A DNA stretch of 7,077 bases from Desulfobacterales bacterium (GTDB taxonomy: Bacteria > Desulfobacterota > Desulfobacteria > Desulfobacterales > Desulfobacteraceae). Shown in pieces: positions 1-6,066 of this stretch. Under the pieces are notes generated by a model. That model ran no database searches. It saw only the letters and a program-made list of their open reading frames with translations, and had not been told where the DNA came from. Numbering within the stretch: position 1 is the first letter of the stretch; every line of letters begins with the position of its first letter. The translations under genes were made by a program, and so were the position numbers. The stretch spans positions 1 through 7,077 of the forward strand of contig JAKSBO010000034.1 in NCBI GenBank assembly GCA_022361095.1. The letters run 5' to 3'.

Positions 1-127
1 AAACACCATGAAATATCTCGAATGACTGCGCTATAGCACCTAACCGGACATCATGCCCTGCATGCGAAGATTTACTTAGAGGTTTGCACAAACAGGCTTT
101 TACGGGTTGAACAAAATGTATACCGGT
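1..127. other. Left flank without a supportable gene
   Basis: No reading frame here is long enough or has the codon character to be called a gene. A short inverted repeat, CATGC (52-56) and GCATG (60-64) around a 3-base loop, is visible but has no T-run, so it is not a convincing terminator for the minus-strand gene that ends at 128. A minus-strand ATG at 7-9 could begin a gene running off the left edge, but only three codons are visible, so it is not called. Confidence 0.5.
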
Positions 128-1231
128 TCAAAATGGTGTTAAAATTTCGTGCAGGGTTTTCCCCCCGGCATACCCTTTTGAAAAAAAATTATGAAAAACA
201 TTGCAGGAACCAACAGCAAGCGACAATTTTGGAAATCTATATAGGATAGATGCACAGAACCGGTAAAGCCGCAAATCCAGGTTCATACCGCCAAGGGAGT
301 GTTTGTACCGGCAAAGCGCATCAGAGGGCCCGGGCGCTTGTTGGCCTGCAGCATATTCAATGGCCCTGGCTGAAAGAATACCCGACTTCAATGCAGAATA
401 TATCCCCTCCCCCAGCAAAGGCTCTGCCAGACCGGCGGCATCTCCTGCCAGAAGCACCCGGCCTGTTCCCGGATGCGCTCTTCCGGAACTTATGGCAATG
501 GGATACCCCTTAACGCCGGTCAGGACATCCGTACCAAGCTGTTCCCCGGCATACATTCTCAACAAGTCACGATTCATGGTCCCAGTGGGGCGTGCACTGA
601 ATATACCGATATTCACGTGATTTTTGCGGGGAAAAATCCAGTAATACCCGTTTATCTCCCTGGAAAAATCAAATGTCATGGGATAGGCGCCTGCATTTTT
701 CACCGGCACGTCGGCTTCCAGGGCGGGCAGCTTAATGATACTTGATTTTTGACCACCGATAAGCCGTCGAATTTTTGAATTTGCACCATCAGCCCCGATG
801 AGATAAGCGCTCCTGACAATATCGGTTTTACCTGCACAGGACAGGGTTAGACTGACACCGTGATCATCCTGATCAAGACGGATGATTTTGTCTATGTTTC
901 GAAAGCGGCACCCGGCCTGCACTGCTTTTCCCAGTGAATAGCCGTCCAAATCCATCCTTTTAGTAATGTAGCACAAGGGGGTATTGGCTCTAACAGTAAA
1001 CGAGGCGCGGCCGGGACGGACAATTTTTACCTCCCGGCAGATCCGGCGAACAAAACTGGAAATATCGAATGGATAAATGGCCATGGCCTTGGGTGTAATG
1101 CCCCCGGCACATGCTTTTTTCCTTGGAAATTTTTTTCTGTCCAGCACAAGAACAGAAAACCCGGATCGCCCCAAAAGATATCCTGCGGTTGTTCCGGCAG
1201 GCCCGGCACCGACTATAACAACATCATACAT
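128..1231 (-). CDS. Geranylgeranyl-reductase-family FAD-dependent oxidoreductase
   Basis: A 367-residue flavoprotein of the geranylgeranyl reductase family, which reduces double bonds in isoprenoid chains of chlorophyll precursors, archaeal lipids or menaquinone. Visible motifs: the N-terminal Rossmann dinucleotide-binding GAGPAG (8-13) with acidic D31 at the end of the second strand; the family signature PRKKACAGG (36-44) with C41; GADGANS (146-152); GYYWIFPR (195-202), typical of the substrate domain; and the FAD-ribityl motif GDAAG (263-267) followed by PLLGEGI (271-277). Length is close to the family norm and the protein looks intact. There is no signal peptide beyond the Rossmann strand; cytosolic or membrane-peripheral location is inferred. 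The ATG at 1231 directly starts the Rossmann strand and has GGTGA nine bases upstream. The gene stands alone, with no bacteriochlorophyll or archaeal-lipid genes nearby, so the substrate is unknown. Quinone side-chain reduction (MenJ-like) is plausible; another FAD monooxygenase-like reaction is possible. Confidence 0.88.
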   Translation of the reverse strand: MYDVVIVGAGPAGTTAGYLLGRSGFSVLVLDRKKFPRKKACAGGITPKAMAIYPFDISSFVRRICREVKIVRPGRASFTVRANTPLCYITKRMDLDGYSLGKAVQAGCRFRNIDKIIRLDQDDHGVSLTLSCAGKTDIVRSAYLIGADGANSKIRRLIGGQKSSIIKLPALEADVPVKNAGAYPMTFDFSREINGYYWIFPRKNHVNIGIFSARPTGTMNRDLLRMYAGEQLGTDVLTGVKGYPIAISSGRAHPGTGRVLLAGDAAGLAEPLLGEGIYSALKSGILSARAIEYAAGQQAPGPSDALCRYKHSLGGMNLDLRLYRFCASILYRFPKLSLAVGSCNVFHNFFSKGYAGGKTLHEILTPF

Positions 1232-1240
1232 ATGAAAATT

Positions 1241-1245
1241 TCACC
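1241..1245 (-). promoter_or_regulatory. Ribosome binding site of the flavoprotein gene
   Basis: On the minus strand this reads GGTGA and ends nine bases before the ATG at 1231. It is a moderate Shine-Dalgarno match, and it supports this start, which also places the dinucleotide-binding strand at residues 3-13. Confidence 0.5.
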
Positions 1246-1289
1246 AATTTTTAAAAAACTGCCAACAGTTCCTAAACGTCTACTACAAG

Positions 1290-1318
1290 ATAATACCGAA
1301 AACTTTCATCAATTCCAA
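1290..1318 (-). promoter_or_regulatory. Predicted sigma-70-type promoter of the flavoprotein gene
   Basis: On the minus strand, TTGGAA (1313-1318, four of six matches to the -35 consensus) is followed after exactly 17 bases by TATTAT (1290-1295, five of six matches to the -10 consensus). Transcription would begin near 1283, giving a leader of about 50 bases. The leader contains a weak AACTG/CAGTT hairpin (1257-1270) followed by a T-run; it has too few GC pairs to be called an attenuator. Confidence 0.5.
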
Positions 1319-1518
1319 TTTTTAATCCATTTCTTCAAAGCCTGAACACAAATAATGTACTACTCTTTTTTAATCGTTTTTTTTTATGAGTAAAATTTGT
1401 GTAACCCAATCAGATCTTTTAACTTTTGCCATAAGCTGAGTTTAGACGCTGATAGACCGGGAGAACCCGGGGCTGTTATATAAACATTATTCAATCTTAG
1501 GGTTTATTATTTTTCCCA

Positions 1519-1547
1519 TTGACAAAAAATCAACCGCACGATTAGAT
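1519..1547 (+). promoter_or_regulatory. Possible promoter of the TPR gene
   Basis: A perfect -35 hexamer TTGACA (1519-1524) is followed after 17 bases by TTAGAT (1542-1547), which matches the -10 consensus at only three of six positions; TAGATA one base further on is no better. A CGATTA/TAATCG inverted repeat (1539-1544 and 1555-1560) straddles the -10 and likely start site and could be an operator. A start near 1553 would leave a leader of about 70 bases holding the palindrome at 1579-1611. Confidence 0.38.
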
Positions 1548-1578
1548 ACTAGGTTAATCGAAATTCACAAACCGATCA

Positions 1579-1611
1579 CCTAAACAGGACGTATATTTAT
1601 ACGTGATTAGG
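1579..1611 (+). promoter_or_regulatory. Palindrome overlapping the TPR gene's ribosome binding site
   Basis: The core ACGTATA-TT-TATACGT (1589-1604) is a perfect 7-bp inverted repeat with a two-base centre. Outside it, CCTAA (1579-1583) and TTAGG (1607-1611) are also complementary, separated from the core by five and two bases. The AGG at 1609-1611 is the only Shine-Dalgarno-like sequence before the ATG at 1622 (ten bases away), so in RNA this fold would mask it. It could be a translational control hairpin or, as DNA, an operator for a dimeric regulator. The pairing is seen; the function is inferred. Confidence 0.5.
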
Positions 1612-1621
1612 CATACAGCTA

Positions 1622-2683
1622 ATGCAAAAAAGTACTAAAGAAAAAAAACAGGTAAACGAAGAAAATGAAAATGCAGTTAACACATTGGATCTATGCAAAA
1701 AGGCCCGTGCCCTTATTCGCTTCCGAAAGCCTGAAAAGGCTGAACCGCTGTTATTGGACGCCTTGGAAGCATCACCTAAAAACCCTTATGTACTGGTGGC
1801 ATTAGGGGATGCCAAACGCATGCAGAAACGGTTCACTGCTGCTGCGAAATATTATCAAAGATGTCTTGAGGCAGACCCCTTGAATCCATTTGCCATGTCC
1901 GGCCTTGGCGACGCATACAGGGGCACCAATAACCTGGACGGTGCCATAGAAATCTGGACCCAGGCCCTGGATGCCTACCCTGAAAACTATCTGGTGATGA
2001 CCCGGCTGGCTGATGCTTTAACCAAAAAAGGGAATTTTAACGCTGCAAGACAGATATATGAAAAATCCATCAATCTGAACCCTGAAGATCCCTTTGCCCT
2101 GTCAGGCCTTGGCAATCTCTATGTCCGTCTCAAGGCATTTGATCTGGCAGGCCCGCTCCTTGAAAGGCTTGTGGACAAGCAACCCCAGAACCCCAGAGCC
2201 ATCGGCGCGCTGGCAAATTACTACCGCAGGCAAGAGGACTTTTCAAATGCAAAAATTCTGTTCGAACAAATTCTGGAGATTGACTCCGACAATGTCTATG
2301 CAATGGATGGGCTGGCAGATTGTGCCCGGGGCAACAAAGAATACGGAAAAGCAAAACAACTGTGGGAAAAAGCCATGGCCGCCGGGATGAATCCCGCCAT
2401 TGCCAAGACCCGAATTGCAGATGCCTTCCTCCAGATGAAACAATTTGCCCAGGCAAGAGATTTTTATGATCAGGTGCTGTCTGTATCCGAAGATAAATTT
2501 GCCCTGCTTGGACGGTTACGCCTTATCGAAACAGAGCCGGGAGATAAACCAGATAAAATCATTGATGCTGCAGACATTTTAAGCCGGCTATTTGCCCTTG
2601 ACCCGTCAGATGACCGGACATTGAATGAATTTAAGATATTCAGGACCCGGTATCCGGAAATTGATAATTATATACAGCCTTAG
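1622..2683 (+). CDS. Cytoplasmic tetratricopeptide-repeat protein
   Basis: A 353-residue protein built almost wholly of tetratricopeptide repeats, helical-hairpin units that act as protein-interaction scaffolds. Repeats keep a 34-residue register, with unit boundaries near residues 54, 88, 122, 156, 190, 224 and 257, preceded by a partial unit at about 22-53; the stretch after 291 is a divergent helical tail. Boundaries often carry the usual NP or DP (NPY, NPF, DPF, NPR). Units alternate between two sequence types, giving a 68-residue super-repeat. The N-terminus is highly charged (residues 1-20, rich in K, E and N), with no signal peptide or membrane segment, so it is probably cytosolic. No catalytic domain is visible. 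The ATG at 1622 is the only sensible start; its AGG lies in a palindrome. The next gene on the same strand, 127 bases away, is a nucleotide-signalling protein and a possible partner, but this rests on position only. Specific function unknown. Confidence 0.85.
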   Translation: MQKSTKEKKQVNEENENAVNTLDLCKKARALIRFRKPEKAEPLLLDALEASPKNPYVLVALGDAKRMQKRFTAAAKYYQRCLEADPLNPFAMSGLGDAYRGTNNLDGAIEIWTQALDAYPENYLVMTRLADALTKKGNFNAARQIYEKSINLNPEDPFALSGLGNLYVRLKAFDLAGPLLERLVDKQPQNPRAIGALANYYRRQEDFSNAKILFEQILEIDSDNVYAMDGLADCARGNKEYGKAKQLWEKAMAAGMNPAIAKTRIADAFLQMKQFAQARDFYDQVLSVSEDKFALLGRLRLIETEPGDKPDKIIDAADILSRLFALDPSDDRTLNEFKIFRTRYPEIDNYIQP

Positions 2684-2685
2684 TT

Positions 2686-2707
2686 CAGATTCTTTTGATC
2701 TGGTTTT
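2686..2707 (+). terminator. Weak terminator-like hairpin after the TPR gene
   Basis: CAGAT (2686-2690) pairs with ATCTG (2698-2702) around a seven-base loop and is followed by GTTTT. The stem is short and AT-rich, so termination would be partial at best. Its place three bases after the stop codon and before a perfect -10 box is consistent with separate transcription of the next gene. Confidence 0.25.
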
Positions 2708-2730
2708 ACACCGGGTTATAGAATTTATTC

Positions 2731-2758
2731 TTTTAAGATCTTTAATTACAGGTATAAT
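2731..2758 (+). promoter_or_regulatory. Predicted promoter of the HDOD signalling gene
   Basis: A perfect -10 hexamer TATAAT lies at 2753-2758. The best -35 candidate is TTTTAA (2731-2736, 16-base spacer), matching only three of six positions, and there is no extended TG motif. Transcription would start near 2765, leaving a leader of about 45 bases. A weak -35 with a perfect -10 suggests either activator dependence or modest constitutive expression. Confidence 0.45.
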
Positions 2759-2795
2759 CTTTTGACCAGGACAAATTATTCTGAGGTCTTTTAAA

Positions 2796-2810
2796 AAGGG
2801 TGCCATGTAA
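2796..2810 (+). promoter_or_regulatory. Ribosome binding site plus start-stop codon pair
   Basis: AAGGG (2796-2800) lies ten bases before the ATG at 2811 and supports that start. Between them, in the same frame and directly abutting the gene, is ATG-TAA (2805-2810), a minimal start-stop. Its spacing from AAGGG (four bases) is short, so most initiation should occur at 2811. Confidence 0.55.
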
Positions 2811-5213
2811 ATGACTGATAAGCTGAACCTGCCTTCCGAATCGGATATCCGGGCCGTTTTAACCCTTGACCTGGAGACCCTGCCAAGCTTTCCCCAGGTA
2901 GCGGCCAAACTGCTCGAGTTATCAAAAGAGGAGACAGCATCCCTGGAGGAGGTTGCAAAAATCGTTGAGACGGATCCCAGGATTTCCATCCGGATTCTGG
3001 AACTTGTCAATTCAGCATTTTACGGTTTAAATAGAAAGGTGACCACCCTGCCTGAGGCCGTTGTCATCCTCGGCTTTGATGAAATTAAAAAACTGGCTCT
3101 AGACATAGCTATTTTCGAAGAAATATTTAAAAACGGCCATAAAAAAGAATTTAATCGGTTGATGTTCTGGCGACACAGTCTTGCCGTCGCGGTTTTGAGC
3201 ATGAAAATAGCCCGGTCACTCCAATATCCGAACCCGGAAGAAGCCTATACCGCGGGTTTGCTCCATGATGTTGGAAAAATTTTTTTAGATCTCCAGGGAC
3301 ATCAAAATTACGGCGGATTTATCAAAAATCTGTCAGAATCCACAGACCTTGTCATTGAAAAAGAACGCTCCCAAATCGGCCTGGGCCATGATGATATCGG
3401 GGCCTTTTTCTGCGCCCGGTGGCAACTGCCGGAAAACCTGGTACTGGCAGTAAAATACCATCACCAGTCCTTTGAAAATCACAATCTTGCCGAAGGTGAA
3501 AAACAATTGACCGCCATCGTCAGTATGGCAGACTTCCTGTGCTGGACCCAGGGGATAGGATCCTTTGATTTCATTCGCCCGCCCATCCTTGCCCCGGAGG
3601 TGGAAGCTTATGTTAATCCCGAAAAACTGGATATTATCACCTGTATCCTTGAAATGAACAAAGAAATTGAAAAAATTTCAGCTTTTTACCAGTTTGTTTT
3701 TCCATCCACAGATCAACTCAAGGAAAACCTGCTGTGGGCAAATATCAAATTATCCCGGGCCAATACAAAATATTATTACCAGGGCGATCCCACAAACAGG
3801 ACCCGGAAAACGCCAATAAGCCAGGGTAATCTCTTGGCTTCGGACATTGGTTTTGAACTTGGCAAATCCCTGTCCAAAGCCAAAACCGTCAAAGAAGTTC
3901 TGGATATTGTCATGTACCAGGTGGGCTGTATTTTTCAACCCTGCCATTGGTCCATCCTGCTTAAGGACACCAAAACCGGGGAGATGGTATTTTCCGTTGT
4001 GGTGGGCACCAGCAGCAAACGTTTACAAGGTGTAAGACTGCCCAAGGGAGAGGGCATTGCAGGGTATGTCATGGAAACAGGCAAACCGTTGGTGGTGGAT
4101 GACGTAACAACAGACAAAAGATTCAGCAACCGGGTGGATAAATACACGGGGTTCAATACCCGATCCATCATTGCTGCGCCCTTGAAAACAGATAATAAAA
4201 TTTTCGGTGTCATTGAGCTGGTCAACCGGTTGAATGAACAGGACTTCAGCGAACAGGACCTTGATCTGCTCTCGGCCATTGCTGAATATGCGGGTATTGC
4301 CATTGAACGGTCATACTACCACCAGGCATTGACAAACCTGGCCACCCTGGACAGCCTGACCGGATTAAAAAACAGATTCAGTTTTGAGCGTATTGTTGCC
4401 GATTCTGATGGTTTTTTGGCCCGGTTTGGCCGGATTTTCTCCATCCTTATCCTTGTGGTCGAGGGTCTTGCAAGGCAGTATGAAGTCCGGGGACAGGAAA
4501 AATGTGATAAGGCCGTCAAGGCACTGACCGCCATGTTGAATAAAACCAAACGCCGGGAAGATCAAATATTCAGGTATGCAGATAACAGTTTTATTACCCT
4601 TTTGCCTTTAACCTACTCGGATGGGGCGCAAAAAGCCCAGGCAAGAATAAAAAAAGCACTGGCGGCAATCCAGGAAGATGATAAACAGATTTTTTCCTCT
4701 ATCAGCATTCAGGCCCACACCATGGCGGCTGAAGATGCAGGGCAGCTCAAAAAACTTGTTGCCCAGGCCCTGTCCAAGTCCAGGCAATTGGAGCAGGAAG
4801 GTGACGTGGCAGATATGCAAGAGAACATCCAGGGGCTGGTGGAAGAGGAAATTACCCGTAAAAAAGCAAAAGATGCGAACGGTACATCCCGGGAACAAAG
4901 CCGGAACGAAACCATTAAATCATTTGGAAAAACCGTGTTCCTCCAAGGCAGGTTCAAACGCCTTAAAACCGGTGAATTTGGCAAAATACGTGTGGAGCGG
5001 GTGTCGCTATCCGCCATTGGATTCCGGATATCAAAATCCCACCGCATCCATGTCAATGATTTTCTGGATATTGAGTTCAACCTGGATGATATCAAACAGG
5101 CGTTGGTTAAACGCAGGGTCGTTGTCAAACAGATCCAGGGGAATTACATTTACGGCGAATTCTACAACCCGCCGCCCTATGCAAAAAACCTGGGCTTCTA
5201 TATTTTCAATTAG
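2811..5213 (+). CDS. HDOD-GAF-degenerate GGDEF-PilZ-like signalling protein
   Basis: An 800-residue soluble multidomain protein with no membrane segment. HDOD domain (about 15-290): LPSFPQVAAKLL start, DPRISIRIL (55-63), FWRH with H122, GLLHDVGK with H152-D153, H193, H217-H218 and D241, so the full HD-type metal ligand set is present. GAF domain (about 340-500): GEGIAGYV, the AAPL strand and FGVIELVN, ending in N472-R473...F479...D483, close to the NKFDE signature of cyclic-nucleotide GAF domains. GGDEF domain (about 510-660): keeps DSLTGLKNR (514-522), but the active-site GGDEF is ADNSF (590-594) and the metal aspartates are V549 and E551, so it should not make c-di-GMP; RxxD (R581-D584) is at the inhibitory-site position. 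A charged linker (about 655-705) leads to a PilZ-like domain (about 710-797) with SLSAIG (732-737) where D/N-x-S-x-x-G is expected. Likely a nucleotide-responsive sensor or scaffold. Domain order is confident; ligands are inferred. Confidence 0.88.
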   Translation: MTDKLNLPSESDIRAVLTLDLETLPSFPQVAAKLLELSKEETASLEEVAKIVETDPRISIRILELVNSAFYGLNRKVTTLPEAVVILGFDEIKKLALDIAIFEEIFKNGHKKEFNRLMFWRHSLAVAVLSMKIARSLQYPNPEEAYTAGLLHDVGKIFLDLQGHQNYGGFIKNLSESTDLVIEKERSQIGLGHDDIGAFFCARWQLPENLVLAVKYHHQSFENHNLAEGEKQLTAIVSMADFLCWTQGIGSFDFIRPPILAPEVEAYVNPEKLDIITCILEMNKEIEKISAFYQFVFPSTDQLKENLLWANIKLSRANTKYYYQGDPTNRTRKTPISQGNLLASDIGFELGKSLSKAKTVKEVLDIVMYQVGCIFQPCHWSILLKDTKTGEMVFSVVVGTSSKRLQGVRLPKGEGIAGYVMETGKPLVVDDVTTDKRFSNRVDKYTGFNTRSIIAAPLKTDNKIFGVIELVNRLNEQDFSEQDLDLLSAIAEYAGIAIERSYYHQALTNLATLDSLTGLKNRFSFERIVADSDGFLARFGRIFSILILVVEGLARQYEVRGQEKCDKAVKALTAMLNKTKRREDQIFRYADNSFITLLPLTYSDGAQKAQARIKKALAAIQEDDKQIFSSISIQAHTMAAEDAGQLKKLVAQALSKSRQLEQEGDVADMQENIQGLVEEEITRKKAKDANGTSREQSRNETIKSFGKTVFLQGRFKRLKTGEFGKIRVERVSLSAIGFRISKSHRIHVNDFLDIEFNLDDIKQALVKRRVVVKQIQGNYIYGEFYNPPPYAKNLGFYIFN

Positions 5214-5340
5214 TTTTCCCTGGAAAAGCCCCTGCAGTGCTGCAGACAAATTTGCAAGTCTCACGCCTTTCTAAGCTCTTCCCATTGAATATTATAATTT
5301 TCTGGGCCTGGATGGGTGCACCCTTGAATACAAAGCGGAC
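5214..5340. other. Convergent intergenic gap with two short palindromes
   Basis: Two genes converge here without a clear intrinsic terminator. CTGCA-GTGC-TGCAG (5232-5245) forms a 5-bp stem with a 4-base loop, made of two PstI-type CTGCAG palindromes. GGGTGCACCC (5314-5323) is a perfect 10-bp palindrome. Neither is followed by a T-run on either strand. Either could slow polymerase or act with Rho, but that is speculation. Confidence 0.4.
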
Positions 5341-6066
5341 TCACGACCTTAATGTGATTTGATTCAGGCGTATCTCCCTTGATTTCCAGTCAGACAAATA
5401 TCTTTGCATAATCTGGTAGAAACGCTGTGTGTGTCCCGGTTCCAGCAGGTGGACAAGTTCATGAACCAGCACATACTCCAGCAGACAGGGGTCCAGGTGC
5501 ACAAGAACCGCATTTATCCATATGCGTCTTGCACGTGTATTACAAGATCCCCACCGGGTTTTCATTTTTTTTAACCGAAATTCAGCGGCTGCCGTTCCCA
5601 TGGCAGGCTGCCACTTTTCACGCAACATTTGAATGCGCTCGTTCAAGATTGAACGCAGCCACCGATTCCATAGGTTGTCCTCTTTTTGGGGAGCGTAACC
5701 GGAGGGCACCCGGATCATAATTTCAGATTCAGCACTCAAACAGATTTGGGGACGGGAATTAGAAACGCCACGCACCACAGGCAGTTTTTTGCCCCACAGC
5801 ATGCATGAACAATTGTCACGCATTACAGATGGTGAGGTATGAGGTTCCAAAACATGGTTTGCAGCTTTTACTTTGTCAGTCAACCAGGCCGCTTTGGCTA
5901 AAATGGCATGTTCCAGGTCTTTGGGGTTTATTTGGTATGGTGCGGAGATACGAACGGTTTTCTTATCCGGGTATATCCTGAAATAGATATGCCGAATGGA
6001 TTTATACACAAGTTCATATTGCCACCCTTCCAAGGCACCAGGCAACAGCCTATGTAGCTCGTGCAT
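5341..6066 (-). CDS. YgjP/DUF45-family zinc metallopeptidase
   Basis: A 241-residue protein of the YgjP-like (DUF45, SprT/M48-related) metallopeptidase family. The C-terminal half carries the signature KMKTRWGSC (167-175), then INAVLVHLDP (184-193) and the zinc motif HELVH (202-206), with H212 in EPGHTQRF as the probable third ligand and E203 as the catalytic base. The N-terminal half (about 15-60, YELVYKSIRHIYFRIYP) matches the beta-rich start seen in this family. Length is normal. There is no signal peptide, so it is cytosolic. The physiological substrate of this family is not well established; bacterial members often sit beside restriction or DNA-repair genes, but not here. The ATG overlaps the stop of the upstream TPR gene by one base (TAATG) and has no good Shine-Dalgarno, which suggests translational coupling. 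No frameshift or missing active-site residue was seen. Confidence 0.9.
   Translation of the reverse strand: MHELHRLLPGALEGWQYELVYKSIRHIYFRIYPDKKTVRISAPYQINPKDLEHAILAKAAWLTDKVKAANHVLEPHTSPSVMRDNCSCMLWGKKLPVVRGVSNSRPQICLSAESEIMIRVPSGYAPQKEDNLWNRWLRSILNERIQMLREKWQPAMGTAAAEFRLKKMKTRWGSCNTRARRIWINAVLVHLDPCLLEYVLVHELVHLLEPGHTQRFYQIMQRYLSDWKSREIRLNQITLRS

Larger units (their letters stand above)
1232..1621. other. Divergent AT-rich intergenic region
   Basis: This 390-base region separates the minus-strand flavoprotein gene from the plus-strand TPR gene. It holds the promoters and palindrome listed separately, a run of nine T (1377-1385), and an isolated GC-rich hairpin CCGGG-AGAA-CCCGG (1457-1470) in otherwise AT-rich DNA. 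The hairpin has no T-tract and does not match a riboswitch consensus I know. No small ORF with a convincing ribosome binding site was seen. Confidence 0.6.

Noticed and set aside
1257..1270. Hairpin AACTG-CCAA-CAGTT followed, on the minus strand, by a T-run in the flavoprotein leader, considered as an attenuator
   Set aside because: The stem has only five pairs, two of them GC, too weak for an intrinsic terminator; no leader peptide accompanies it.
1386..1621. Leader of the TPR gene considered as a known riboswitch (c-di-GMP, fluoride, guanidine types)
   Set aside because: The conserved bases of those classes are not present in order; only simple hairpins were found.
2606..3010. A 134-codon minus-strand frame across the TPR/HDOD junction
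   Set aside because: It is antisense to two well-supported genes and its translation resembles no protein family.
4709..5128. A 139-codon minus-strand frame antisense to the signalling gene
   Set aside because: The translation is Ser/Arg/Leu-rich shadow sequence with no motif, and no ribosome binding site or promoter supports it.
2811..5213. Calling the signalling protein an active diguanylate cyclase
   Set aside because: The GGDEF residues are ADNSF and the metal-binding aspartates are missing, so synthesis of c-di-GMP is not expected.
4678..5274. A 198-codon open frame on the plus strand, offset from the signalling gene
   Set aside because: It overlaps the linker and PilZ-like part of the 800-residue protein in another frame and its translation shows no domain pattern; the main frame has clear family motifs.
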